DNA from: Fibrobacter sp. UBA4375
GTDB taxonomy: Bacteria; Fibrobacterota; Fibrobacteria; Fibrobacterales; Fibrobacteraceae
Direction: 5' to 3'
Assembly (NCBI GenBank): GCA_002391195.1
Contig: DGRZ01000086.1
Coordinates: forward strand, 1 to 11,042
Length of the DNA: 11,042 nt
Both the position numbers and the translations under genes were made by a program. Shown piece after piece: positions 1 through 6,942 of the stretch. Below the pieces are notes generated by a model that did no database searches, was not told the origin of the DNA, and worked only from the letters and a program-made list of their open reading frames with translations. Each line of letters begins with the position of its first letter. The stretch's first letter is position 1.

Positions 1-284
1 CGGTAAACGGAGTCGCCGTCGTTCTTGTAGTTCTTGGCAGCGTTGATACCACCCTGGGCAGCAATGGAGTGTGCGCGACGGGGGCTATCCTGGATGCAGA
101 AAGACTTGACATTGTAACCAAGTTCGGCAAGGGATGCGGCAGCAGAAGCACCGGCAAGACCGGTACCCACCACAATCACGGTGAACTTACGCTTGTTGGC
201 GGGGTTCACGAGCTTGAGTTCGAACTTGTGCTTGGTCCACTTTTCTTCGATGGAACCACCGGGGATTTTAGAATCAAGAATCAT
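1..284 (-). CDS. sdhA: Succinate dehydrogenase/fumarate reductase flavoprotein subunit, N-terminal part (runs off left edge)
   Basis: This is the catalytic FAD subunit that interconverts succinate and fumarate at the inner membrane; in a succinate-forming organism it probably works mainly as fumarate reductase. Only the first 94 residues are in the window. After a 35-residue leader typical of the non-classical SdhA group comes the dinucleotide-binding motif GTGLAGASAA (residues 40-49). The motif RRAHSIAAQGG follows, in which His72 matches the residue that carries covalently bound FAD. The start ATG at 284 has a strong AAGGAG ribosome site, which overlaps the stop codon of sdhC 11 bases upstream, so the two genes are almost certainly translated from one mRNA. 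sdhB is expected beyond the left edge. Direction of the enzyme (SDH versus FRD) cannot be told from this fragment. Family identity is very secure. Confidence 0.95.
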   Translation of the reverse strand, partial: MILDSKIPGGSIEEKWTKHKFELKLVNPANKRKFTVIVVGTGLAGASAAASLAELGYNVKSFCIQDSPRRAHSIAAQGGINAAKNYKNDGDSVY

Positions 285-295
285 TAGTGGTCTCC

Positions 296-1147
296 TTAAA
301 TTTCAGCGTTAAAAGAAACTTCTACTTCGCCAACAGAGGGAATCACGAAGGCGGCCTTCTGAGCAGCCTTTTCCTTCTGCTGCTGTTCGTACTGCGGCTG
401 CAGGGCACGAGACTTTTCGATCAGGGCCTGGGTCTCAGGCTGATTGGCCAGGTAGAAAGCACCGGCGGCAGTGACGGCAAAGCCAAGAGCCACGACGACA
501 CTATAGACGATGCCAGCAAGGTCAATGACCGGAGTCCATTTCTGGTGGGCAATGCCCATAGTCTGGAATGCAGAAGAAATAGCGTGGAACAGGTGCATAC
601 CGATGACGAACATGCTAATCACGTAGAAGGCAGCCCAGGCCGGATTACCCAGCATCTGGATAGTGGTGAGCCACATGTCGCGGACGATTTCACCCTTGTC
701 GTTCATATACAGGTAGTGTTCGCCGAACTTGAGCATCATGAGGTGCTGGATGAGGAAGCCGAGAATGAAGAGACCGGACCAGATCATGGTGAAGGTGGCG
801 AAGGTCTTCTTGCCCTTGCGGACGTTGAGTTCGTAGTCGATACCGCCGCGGGCCTTCTTGTTTTCGATCTTCAGCTTGATGGCAAGGAAGATATGGAGGG
901 CGAAGGCAGCCACCAGCACCAGTTCGACGAGGTAAATCATCTTGATGGGGAAGTGGAGCGGATTGAACCCGGTCAGGAACTCGGTGTAGGCGTTGTAGGA
1001 CGCCTGGGCCGACACCTGGTCAAAGTTCAAGAGCTGGAAGTTGCCACACATGTGGCCGAAGATGAACAGGGCGAGGAACGCGCCTGTGCATCCCATGATC
1101 TGCTTCTTACCAATGGAAGAGGTAAGATACTTGATGATCCATTGCAT
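296..1147 (-). CDS. sdhC: Succinate dehydrogenase/fumarate reductase cytochrome b subunit (b558 type)
   Basis: This is the membrane anchor that carries haem b and passes electrons between quinone and the SdhAB head. The 283-residue protein shows five membrane segments, at roughly residues 15-38, 68-92, 117-140, 168-190 and 206-232. Four histidines lie in helices at spacings like those of the dihaem ligands of Wolinella FrdC: His32, His85, His135 and His185 (His188 is an alternative). I chose ATG 1147 because it has an AAGGAG site 10 bases upstream. A further upstream in-frame start at 1195 would overlap the end of ndk and add 16 unlikely residues. The C-terminus carries a hydrophilic, Gln/Lys/Glu-rich tail of about 50 residues (from about 234) that makes it longer than the usual 220-240 residues of this family. 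It lies 32 bases after ndk and 11 before sdhA, with no terminator or promoter box between them. Confidence 0.93.
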   Translation of the reverse strand: MQWIIKYLTSSIGKKQIMGCTGAFLALFIFGHMCGNFQLLNFDQVSAQASYNAYTEFLTGFNPLHFPIKMIYLVELVLVAAFALHIFLAIKLKIENKKARGGIDYELNVRKGKKTFATFTMIWSGLFILGFLIQHLMMLKFGEHYLYMNDKGEIVRDMWLTTIQMLGNPAWAAFYVISMFVIGMHLFHAISSAFQTMGIAHQKWTPVIDLAGIVYSVVVALGFAVTAAGAFYLANQPETQALIEKSRALQPQYEQQQKEKAAQKAAFVIPSVGEVEVSFNAEI

Positions 1148-1157
1148 TGAGTTGTGT

Positions 1158-1163
1158 CTCCTT
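1158..1163 (-). promoter_or_regulatory. Ribosome binding site that fixes the sdhC start
   Basis: AAGGAG on the minus strand lies 10 bases before ATG 1147. It supports this start over the longer in-frame option at 1195, which has no such site and lies within ndk. Confidence 0.75.
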
Positions 1164-1179
1164 GAGGGGTTGTTTAAAC

Positions 1180-1632
1180 TTAGAGAACGCAGCAAGCCTT
1201 GAGAGAAGGCATTTCGTAAGCGTAGCGTTCGTCTTCCTTGAACCAGAAGTCCAGTTCGCGCTTAGCAGACTCGGGGCTGTCGGAGCTGTGCACCACGTTT
1301 TCGGTCATGGAAGGGGCAAAATCGTAGCGGAGGGTACCGGGTTCCGCCTTAGCCGGATTGGTGGCACCGTTGATGGCGCGGACCTTGGCAATGGCATTTT
1401 CACCACCCAGGGCGAGCATCACGGACGGGCCCTTGGTCATATAGGCTTCCAGTTCCGGGAAGAACGGCTTTTCCACGTGTTCGGCGTAGAAACCGCGAGC
1501 ATCGTCGGAGGTCATCTGGTGCATCTTCACGGCGCAGACGGAGAGGCCTGCAGCGATGTAACGGTCGATAATGCGCCCGATAAGGCCGGACTTGACGGCA
1601 TTGGGCTTAATCATTGCAAATGTCATTTCCAT
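1180..1632 (-). CDS. ndk: Nucleoside diphosphate kinase
   Basis: It transfers the gamma phosphate of ATP to other nucleoside diphosphates through a phospho-histidine intermediate in the cytosol. The 150-residue length fits the family. The signature NVVHSSDSPESA (residues 112-123) contains the catalytic His115; the usual Gly after this His is Ser here. Lys9, Arg85, Thr91, Arg102 and Asn112 of the nucleotide site are also present. ATG 1632 is preceded by AAAGG at an 8-base distance. An ATG two codons later is less well placed. It is the first gene of a probable ndk-sdhC-sdhA operon, with a TATATTTC box about 30 bases upstream of the start. The C-terminal KACCVL resembles a eukaryotic prenylation box, but this is surely chance. 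Identity is certain. Confidence 0.97.
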   Translation of the reverse strand: MEMTFAMIKPNAVKSGLIGRIIDRYIAAGLSVCAVKMHQMTSDDARGFYAEHVEKPFFPELEAYMTKGPSVMLALGGENAIAKVRAINGATNPAKAEPGTLRYDFAPSMTENVVHSSDSPESAKRELDFWFKEDERYAYEMPSLKACCVL

Positions 1633-1660
1633 AGTAGGTACCTTTTAGTTTAAGATGTGG

Positions 1661-1668
1661 GAAATATA
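1661..1668 (-). promoter_or_regulatory. Probable ndk-sdhCA promoter, -7/-10 box TATATTTC
   Basis: The box lies 28 bases upstream of the ndk start. It matches the same motif found before ppiC-like, slyD, nadE and the HD-GYP gene, and resembles the Bacteroidetes TAnnTTTG box. No clear -33 element is visible because the upstream bases are the 7-bp repeat array. Confidence 0.55.
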
Positions 1669-1673
1669 GATAT

Positions 1674-1705
1674 AATTCGGATTTCGGAATTCAGATTTCA
1701 GAATT
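1674..1705. repeat. Heptamer array AWTTCRG, four units plus a part unit
   Basis: Four perfect-register 7-mers AATTCGG, ATTTCGG, AATTCAG and ATTTCAG are followed by AATT. It is the inverted partner of the array at 1743-1770. It directly abuts the ndk promoter box and fills the place where a -33 element would be. Confidence 0.8.
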
Positions 1706-1742
1706 ATAAACGTCATTGCGGACGTAGCCGAAGTATTTCACT

Positions 1743-1770
1743 CCGAATTCCGAATTCTGAATTCTGAATT
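1743..1770. repeat. Heptamer array CYGAATT, four units, abutting the lipoprotein stop codon
   Basis: The units are CCGAATT, CCGAATT, CTGAATT and CTGAATT without gaps. The last base is shared with the stop codon (1770-1772) of the minus-strand lipoprotein gene. It is complementary in sequence to the array at 1674-1705, so an imperfect stem can form around the intervening 37 bases. Those bases include a 30-base core at 1711-1740 resembling a widespread intergenic repeat type (TCATTGCG...). The stem could act as the 3' end structure of the lipoprotein mRNA. Confidence 0.8.
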
Positions 1771-3767
1771 TACTCTTCTGCCTCAATCTTCTTCATCAGG
1801 TCTTCGGCCAGTTTTCCGTCACTTTTGATGTTTTCCACCAGCCAATCGACGGATTCCTTCAGTTCGCTCTTGGGGAAGCGCTTCTGGAAGTCTTCCAGGA
1901 CCTCCAGGGCGCGGTCGTTCTGCTTCAAGTTTTCGTTCAAAACAAAGCCCAGGCTAAACATTGCCTTTTCGGCTTCCGGAGCATTTGGCCAGATCTGCAG
2001 GAAAGCCTCAAAAGCCGAAGCCGAGCGCTCATACTTTTGGGCATCAGAGTACGTCTGAGCCAAATTATAAACCGCCGTACGGAAAAGCGTATCCCGATAA
2101 GCAAACAAATCTATCACTTTCTGGTAGGCCGCAATTGCAGTATCGAAATTCTGGTTTTGGGCAGCAGAATCTCCCAAAGCCATGAGCCCATCTGCTGTAG
2201 TAACCGGAACAAAAATCGCCTTGGATTGGTCATAAAAAAATACATTCGTCTTATTCCAGATTTCCATATTGACGATAATATCTTCGTTCATCATGGCGAT
2301 ACCTTTCAAATTATTTTCGACCAAGATTTCCGCTTCTTCATAAGAACGGCCTTTATATTTCGTTTCCTTATTCAAGAGATATTCGTACTTCTTGAGATTG
2401 CTTACAATCTGAGAATCCACGGGTTTCTTCATTTGCAGGTTTCTATCATAAAGAGCTGTTATAAATTCCATACGGGCTCCCCGCACAAGCGCCCTGAATT
2501 CCCAAGAAGCATCAATCTTTTCCTGTCTAGCTTTTTCTCCAACGGCATAAGCCTGAGCAAGCATCTTGACTATATTGTAATGGGTGTCCTTATTGTAGGG
2601 AATCCCCGGTTCTGCTTCGAAGATTTTTAGCAAGTCGGCCTTTGTATAAACAATCTTTCCATTATCAGAAATCAAGGCCGTTGCCGAATCAAGGCTTGCC
2701 ACATCTTCGGCATACATATTTCCCAATTGTTTTTCTACACGATCAAACGACTTGGGTTCCGACGGAATGACTGCCTGTACATAGAAACTGTGATAGAGCG
2801 AATCAGACATAGACCGAATCACAGTGGATATATATCCAGCCACCTTTTTTTCCAATTCGGGCCATAAGGCAGGCATCAACCCGATTCCATAGGGCAACGC
2901 ATGATTTTTCTTGATTCGGCCTACATAGCCCATGCTATCCGAAGTTTCTTCTTTTTCACTAATGGTTGCCGCCACGGCCTTAAAAGATTCCAGATCCTTA
3001 ACATTGGACATAGTCTTTGCTAGCACTACGGAATCCTTCATGGCCACATGATAAACTTCATAACCTGGATCCGTCATAAACTTGTCCTTGTTATCCTCAT
3101 AGAACTTATGGAGATCTTTGGGAACAGGTTTTTCAACGACAACCGTTCCCAGATCAGACATCATTTCTTTTACCTTTTGCGACATCGCCTGCTTATGTAA
3201 CTTGATAAAGGACCGCTCCAGTTCTTTGATATCATCTTCTTTAGAAAAACCTGCTTTGGCGGGGTCTTTTTTTTCAGACAAGGTCTGCTGAATATAAGAC
3301 TTCAGGGAATCCTGATTCTGTGACAGGTAGTATCGTCCAGCAACTTCTTCACGAACAGCCATATACGTCGCCGTACTATCGAATTCACGGCGATGCTCGT
3401 CAAAATACTTTTTCAAATCTTCATCGGTATATCCAAATCGGTTCATCAAGTGATACCGTGTATAGACAATTGTAAGCAAGCGATTCCTAACAATCGGTTC
3501 ATAAACTTTCCATGCGGAGTCATAGGATCTAGATTCGCCAGTCGCCTTAGAAACCTTAGCCAAAGAGAACATGAGATTTTCTGTCGCAAGTTTGTACCTT
3601 TCGGAGTTTGACTCACCAGGATTTTGCAGGGTCAAGAAATCCAAATCCTCAGCATAAAGCGTTTCATTGCCTATTCTTGCCACGACGGTATCTTTGCTTC
3701 CGACACCATTGCAACTCGTCAGAAAAAAACACAGGGCAAGGAGAACCAGGGAATAAAAAAACTTCAT
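1770..3767 (-). CDS. Lipoprotein with parvulin-like (PpiC) region and C-terminal TPRs
   Basis: This is a probable envelope folding factor or peptidyl-prolyl isomerase anchored by lipid. A signal peptide ends in the lipobox LTSC, so Cys19 would be the lipidated residue of the 665-residue protein. Residues about 30-220 are helix-rich and resemble the chaperone part of SurA/PrsA-type proteins. Residues about 236-343 follow the parvulin pattern (YEVYHVAM..., MGYVGRI, a tail FDRVEKQL). A second degenerate helical region follows. Residues about 527-645 hold TPR-like units (FDTAIAAYQKVIDLF, YERSASAFEAFLQIWPNAPE, DRALEVLEDFQKRFPKSE). ATG 3767 was chosen because AGAGG lies 6 bases upstream; a TTG two codons earlier is too close to that site. 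Base composition is visibly AT-richer than its neighbours except for the TPR end. It is divergent from the U32 gene. Isomerase activity is uncertain because the parvulin part is weak. Confidence 0.75.
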   Translation of the reverse strand: MKFFYSLVLLALCFFLTSCNGVGSKDTVVARIGNETLYAEDLDFLTLQNPGESNSERYKLATENLMFSLAKVSKATGESRSYDSAWKVYEPIVRNRLLTIVYTRYHLMNRFGYTDEDLKKYFDEHRREFDSTATYMAVREEVAGRYYLSQNQDSLKSYIQQTLSEKKDPAKAGFSKEDDIKELERSFIKLHKQAMSQKVKEMMSDLGTVVVEKPVPKDLHKFYEDNKDKFMTDPGYEVYHVAMKDSVVLAKTMSNVKDLESFKAVAATISEKEETSDSMGYVGRIKKNHALPYGIGLMPALWPELEKKVAGYISTVIRSMSDSLYHSFYVQAVIPSEPKSFDRVEKQLGNMYAEDVASLDSATALISDNGKIVYTKADLLKIFEAEPGIPYNKDTHYNIVKMLAQAYAVGEKARQEKIDASWEFRALVRGARMEFITALYDRNLQMKKPVDSQIVSNLKKYEYLLNKETKYKGRSYEEAEILVENNLKGIAMMNEDIIVNMEIWNKTNVFFYDQSKAIFVPVTTADGLMALGDSAAQNQNFDTAIAAYQKVIDLFAYRDTLFRTAVYNLAQTYSDAQKYERSASAFEAFLQIWPNAPEAEKAMFSLGFVLNENLKQNDRALEVLEDFQKRFPKSELKESVDWLVENIKSDGKLAEDLMKKIEAEE

Positions 3768-3773
3768 AAACAA

Positions 3774-3778
3774 CCTCT
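3774..3778 (-). promoter_or_regulatory. Ribosome binding site that fixes the lipoprotein start
   Basis: AGAGG on the minus strand lies 6 bases before ATG 3767. A TTG start at 3773 would touch this site, so ATG 3767 is preferred. Confidence 0.65.
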
Positions 3779-3784
3779 GTCCTG

Positions 3785-3792
3785 CAAATATA
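3785..3792 (-). promoter_or_regulatory. Probable lipoprotein gene promoter box TATATTTG
   Basis: This is an exact match to the Bacteroidetes-type TAnnTTTG box, 17 bases before the start codon. It implies a very short leader that just includes the AGAGG site. It lies back to back with the U32 promoter in a 47-bp divergent region. Confidence 0.6.
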
Positions 3793-3802
3793 AGAAAAAA
3801 AC

Positions 3803-3810
3803 TATTTTTT
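3803..3810 (+). promoter_or_regulatory. Possible U32 gene promoter box TATTTTTT
   Basis: This TAnnTTTG-like box ends 4 bases before the GTG start, so transcription would begin at or next to the start codon. That fits the absence of any ribosome site there. The match is imperfect and lies in a T tract, so this is tentative. Confidence 0.3.
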
Positions 3811-3814
3811 CATC

Positions 3815-6289
3815 GTGAAAAAGCCTGAACTGCTACTCCCCGTAGGGACACGAGAAATGCTCATCGCCGCGGTCAACAACGGTGCCGATGCGGTGTATTT
3901 TGGAGTGCCCCACTGGAACGCCCGAGGCCGTACCGAAGATTTCAGTTTCGAAGATGTAGCCGAAATGATACGTTACGCTCGTATTCGGGGGGTTCGGACC
4001 TTTTTGGCCATGAACGTACTGGTCTTTGAACGAGAACTCCAAGAACTCCCCGATTTTTTGGAAAAGCTCATATCTTTAAAACCCGACGCCTTCATCATCC
4101 AGGACATTGGACTAGCAAGGCTAATCCGGGCCATCGCTCCAAGCCAGGAAATTCACGCCAGCACCCAGATGACACTTTCCAGTGCCGAAGCGGTGAACCT
4201 GGCGACACAATTGGGATTCAGCCGTGCCGTTCTGGCACGGGAACTATCCCTAAAAGAAATCGCCTCCATAAAATCCGCCACAGATTTGGAACTGGAGGTT
4301 TTTATCCACGGGGCTCTGTGCGTAAGCTATTCCGGTCAATGCCTTACCAGCGAAAACTTCGGAGGCCGGAGCGCCAACCGGGGACAGTGCGCCCAGAGTT
4401 GCAGGCTCCCCTACCGCATATTCGTAGACGGCAAGGAATACCGGGATACCGACGCCAAATACCTGTTCAGCCCACACGACCTGTGTGCTCTCCCGAAACT
4501 GAAAGACCTTGAAGAAATCGGCGTGGATTCCCTCAAGGTTGAAGGTCGCCTTAAAAGTCCTGAATACGTGGCAGCGGTTTCAAGAACCTACCGCAAGGCT
4601 CTTGACAGCCAGCCCCTGCAAGACATAGACACCGAGCCCCTGGAAGTGCTCTTCAGCCGCGGGCTTAGGACAGGCTGGCTCGACGGCGACAACCACCAGG
4701 AACTTGTAGATGGCACCTTCAGCAACCACCACGGAATGTTCCTCGGAACGGTTATGAAGGTGGGGCGCGGGCAGATTGACATTGAATGCAACGCTGGTCT
4801 CCCCCGCCCTGGCGACGGAATACTCTTTGAAGATTCGCAAAGGGATATCAGCATAGGTTCGAGACTCTACGGTATCAAGGTGCAGGGAAAAACGCTTACC
4901 CTGACATTCGGCAAGGATTTCGACACCCGCAAAGTCACTGCGGGAATGAAATGTTACCGCAACGACTCTCCCGCCCTGGAACGGGAACTGCGCAAGACCT
5001 TTACCGACAGGGAATTCATGAAAAGAATCCCCGTCGACATGATCCTTTCGGGTGACATCGGAGAAAAGCTCCGCCTGGAGCTAAGCGACGGATTTCAGAA
5101 CAAGGTGATAGCCGAAAGCGAAACCTTTCTGGAGGCTTCTCGGAACAAAGACGTTGACACCGCCAATGGACTTTGCGAACTTGCTCAGAAAGAACTTTCG
5201 GCACTTAGTGGAACAGCCTACCGTCTCGGGAAACTCAAAGTCGACATCGAGGGCGGAGCCTTCATTCCGGGAAAACTCCTGCGGACACTCCGCCAGAAGG
5301 CCATAGAACAGCTCAACAATGCACGCTGCGAATGGCACGAACTGAACCCAAGCGCCAATGCAGGCCGGACACTTCTCAACAGCGTAAAGTTTGGCACGAA
5401 GGTTGCAAGCGAAAGCGTCACGCGACCCTTCATCTCGGTCCTTGTCCGCCGTCCTGAACAAATTGCCGCCCTTGAAGGCCTTGATATAGACAGCATCATC
5501 ATGGACTTTGACTGGGGCGTCAAATACGACAAGCCCCTAGAACAAATTCGTGAACTCGGTTTCAAGGCAGGCATGGCCACCCTCCGCATCCACAAGCCGG
5601 GAGAAAGCCACTACCTCAAGAACATCCTGCGACTTTGCCCCGACTTTGCGCTGGTGCGAAACCTCGGTGCACTGGCCATATTACGCGAAAGCGGCATCCC
5701 GCTCGCCGGTGATTACAGCCTGAACGCCGCCAACAGCCTGAGCTACGACTGGTTGCTCTCGCAGGGACTGCAAACGCTTCACCCCTCCTGGGACCTGAAC
5801 TCCACACAGCTTTTCGACCTGCTTGGCGATATCGACGGGAGCCGTCTGGAACTCACGCTCCACCAGTACATGCCCGCGTTCCATTCCGAATACTGCGCGT
5901 TCGCCCGGGCACTCACAACCGGCAGGCGGTTCCCCGAATGCGGCAAGATTTGCACCCAGCACAAGGTGGAAATTCTGGACCACAAGGGAGAGCGGCATTT
6001 TCTGCAAAGTGACGCCGAATGCCGAAACACGCTGTTCGTTGGCAAGCCCCAATCGGCGCTGAAACTGTTGCCGGATTTGCAAAAAAACGCCGTAAGCCAT
6101 TTCCGTCTCGAAATGCTGCAAGAAGACGCCGAAACGGTGCGGCGCAAGGTTTCCATCTACACCCAGGCCATTCGCGGAAGAATTTCCATCGACGAAGCCA
6201 CCCGTATGGCAGGAGTCGAAGAAAAATACGGTCTATCCGAAGGCCAGCTATTCAATGAAAGTGTCTGGCACGACCGCAAGAAAGCGTAA
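3815..6289 (+). CDS. U32 family protein, long form with two cysteine modules (probable RNA hydroxylase, RlhA-like)
   Basis: U32 proteins of the RlhA/TrhP/UbiU group are mostly oxygen-independent hydroxylation factors that carry a 4Fe-4S cluster, although annotated as peptidases. The first module (residues 1-270) starts KKPELLLPVG and has AVYFG and the signature HGALCVSYSGQC...RGQCAQSC. Cys169, Cys176, Cys192 and Cys224 sit close to the spacing of the four UbiU cluster ligands, with Cys196 as an extra. A middle region (about 270-510) resembles the DUF3656 part of RlhA. Residues about 535-750 form a second U32-like module with its own cysteines Cys694, Cys709, Cys713 and Cys736. At 824 residues it is much longer than E. 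coli RlhA (about 650) but fits long U32 forms of other phyla. The start is GTG without a Shine-Dalgarno site; the conserved N-terminus supports it. Substrate is not known; 23S rRNA is a guess from RlhA. Confidence 0.85.
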   Translation: MKKPELLLPVGTREMLIAAVNNGADAVYFGVPHWNARGRTEDFSFEDVAEMIRYARIRGVRTFLAMNVLVFERELQELPDFLEKLISLKPDAFIIQDIGLARLIRAIAPSQEIHASTQMTLSSAEAVNLATQLGFSRAVLARELSLKEIASIKSATDLELEVFIHGALCVSYSGQCLTSENFGGRSANRGQCAQSCRLPYRIFVDGKEYRDTDAKYLFSPHDLCALPKLKDLEEIGVDSLKVEGRLKSPEYVAAVSRTYRKALDSQPLQDIDTEPLEVLFSRGLRTGWLDGDNHQELVDGTFSNHHGMFLGTVMKVGRGQIDIECNAGLPRPGDGILFEDSQRDISIGSRLYGIKVQGKTLTLTFGKDFDTRKVTAGMKCYRNDSPALERELRKTFTDREFMKRIPVDMILSGDIGEKLRLELSDGFQNKVIAESETFLEASRNKDVDTANGLCELAQKELSALSGTAYRLGKLKVDIEGGAFIPGKLLRTLRQKAIEQLNNARCEWHELNPSANAGRTLLNSVKFGTKVASESVTRPFISVLVRRPEQIAALEGLDIDSIIMDFDWGVKYDKPLEQIRELGFKAGMATLRIHKPGESHYLKNILRLCPDFALVRNLGALAILRESGIPLAGDYSLNAANSLSYDWLLSQGLQTLHPSWDLNSTQLFDLLGDIDGSRLELTLHQYMPAFHSEYCAFARALTTGRRFPECGKICTQHKVEILDHKGERHFLQSDAECRNTLFVGKPQSALKLLPDLQKNAVSHFRLEMLQEDAETVRRKVSIYTQAIRGRISIDEATRMAGVEEKYGLSEGQLFNESVWHDRKKA

Positions 6290-6294
6290 TTTTC

Positions 6295-6302
6295 TATATT
6301 TC
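6295..6302 (+). promoter_or_regulatory. Probable slyD promoter box TATATTTC
   Basis: It lies 34 bases before the ATG and 5 bases after the U32 stop codon. It is the same box as before ndk, giving slyD its own transcription start despite the short 47-bp gap from the U32 gene. Confidence 0.55.
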
Positions 6303-6336
6303 GCCTACTTTTTACCCCATCACACAAGGATAAAAC

Positions 6337-6939
6337 ATGAAAATCGCCGACAAGACCGTGGTCCAGATGCACTACACCCTCACCTCCGACGAAGGAGCAG
6401 TCATTGACTCTTCCGAAGGTCGCGAACCGCTCCAGTACATCCAGGGCGCCCACATGATCGTGGTAGGTCTTGAAAAGGCCATGGTAGGCCACGACGTTGG
6501 CGACAAGTTCGACGTGAAGGTCATCCCCGCCGAAGGCTACGGCGAATACGACGAAACCCTCGCCCAAGAGGTCCCGCTGAACGTGTTCCAGGGAGTAGAA
6601 AAGGTAGAACCCGGCATGATGTTCTACGCCCAGACGCCCATGGGCCCCATGCCTATTCGGGTCAAGTCCGTTTCAGCAGACAAGGCGGTAATCGACGCCA
6701 ACCACGAACTGGCGGGCAAGAACTTAAACTTCGCCATCGAAGTTGTTTCTGTACGCGAGGCCACCGAAGAAGAACTGAACCCCAAGGGCCACTGCTGCTG
6801 TGGCGGCAAGGGCGAAGGGGACTGCAAGTGCGGCGAAGAAGGCCACGAGTGCGAATGCGGCGGCGAAGGCCACAAGGAAAACTGCGATGGCAAGGGCGGC
6901 TGCGGCTGCCCCAACCACGACAAACATCACGGGGTGTGA
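6337..6939 (+). CDS. slyD: SlyD-type FKBP peptidyl-prolyl isomerase with metal-binding tail
   Basis: This cytoplasmic prolyl isomerase and chaperone belongs to the SlyD group, some of which deliver nickel to metalloenzymes. The FKBP core is split by an insert-in-flap domain: residues 1-68 (with DSSEGREPLQYIQGAHMIVVGLE, read in two parts), the flap insert about 69-125, then NLNFAIEVVSVREATEEEL closing the core near 147. The last 50 residues are a Cys/His-rich tail with 10 cysteines and 6 histidines. It includes the near-repeat CKCGEEGH / CECGGEGH and an end CGCPNHDKHHG, a clear soft-metal binding region. An AAGGA site lies 7 bases upstream of ATG 6337. Length (200) is typical. It ends in front of a long hairpin that may terminate its mRNA. 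Confidence 0.93.
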   Translation: MKIADKTVVQMHYTLTSDEGAVIDSSEGREPLQYIQGAHMIVVGLEKAMVGHDVGDKFDVKVIPAEGYGEYDETLAQEVPLNVFQGVEKVEPGMMFYAQTPMGPMPIRVKSVSADKAVIDANHELAGKNLNFAIEVVSVREATEEELNPKGHCCCGGKGEGDCKCGEEGHECECGGEGHKENCDGKGGCGCPNHDKHHGV

Positions 6940-6942
6940 GGC

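Noticed and set aside
287..1150. Long open frame on the plus strand opposite sdhC
   Set aside because: It is the antisense shadow of sdhC. The product is a His/Glu-rich sequence without family features, and the opposite strand encodes a clear membrane anchor in an operon.
1172..1179. Palindrome GTTTAAAC beside the ndk stop codon
   Set aside because: Eight-base palindromes occur by chance; no flanking symmetry or second copy in the window.
1180..1194. Ndk C-terminus CCVL looks like a CAAX prenylation box
   Set aside because: Bacteria lack this prenylation and the residue pattern is short enough to arise by chance.
1147..1653. Plus-strand open frame opposite ndk
   Set aside because: Shadow of ndk, which has a full catalytic motif and a ribosome site on the minus strand.
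1674..1770. Heptamer arrays as a CRISPR-like array
   Set aside because: Units are 7 bases without spacers; no repeat-spacer alternation and no cas genes.
3815..6289. The U32 gene as a recent fusion or frameshift of two genes
   Set aside because: The frame is continuous, composition is even, and long two-module U32 proteins are known in other phyla.
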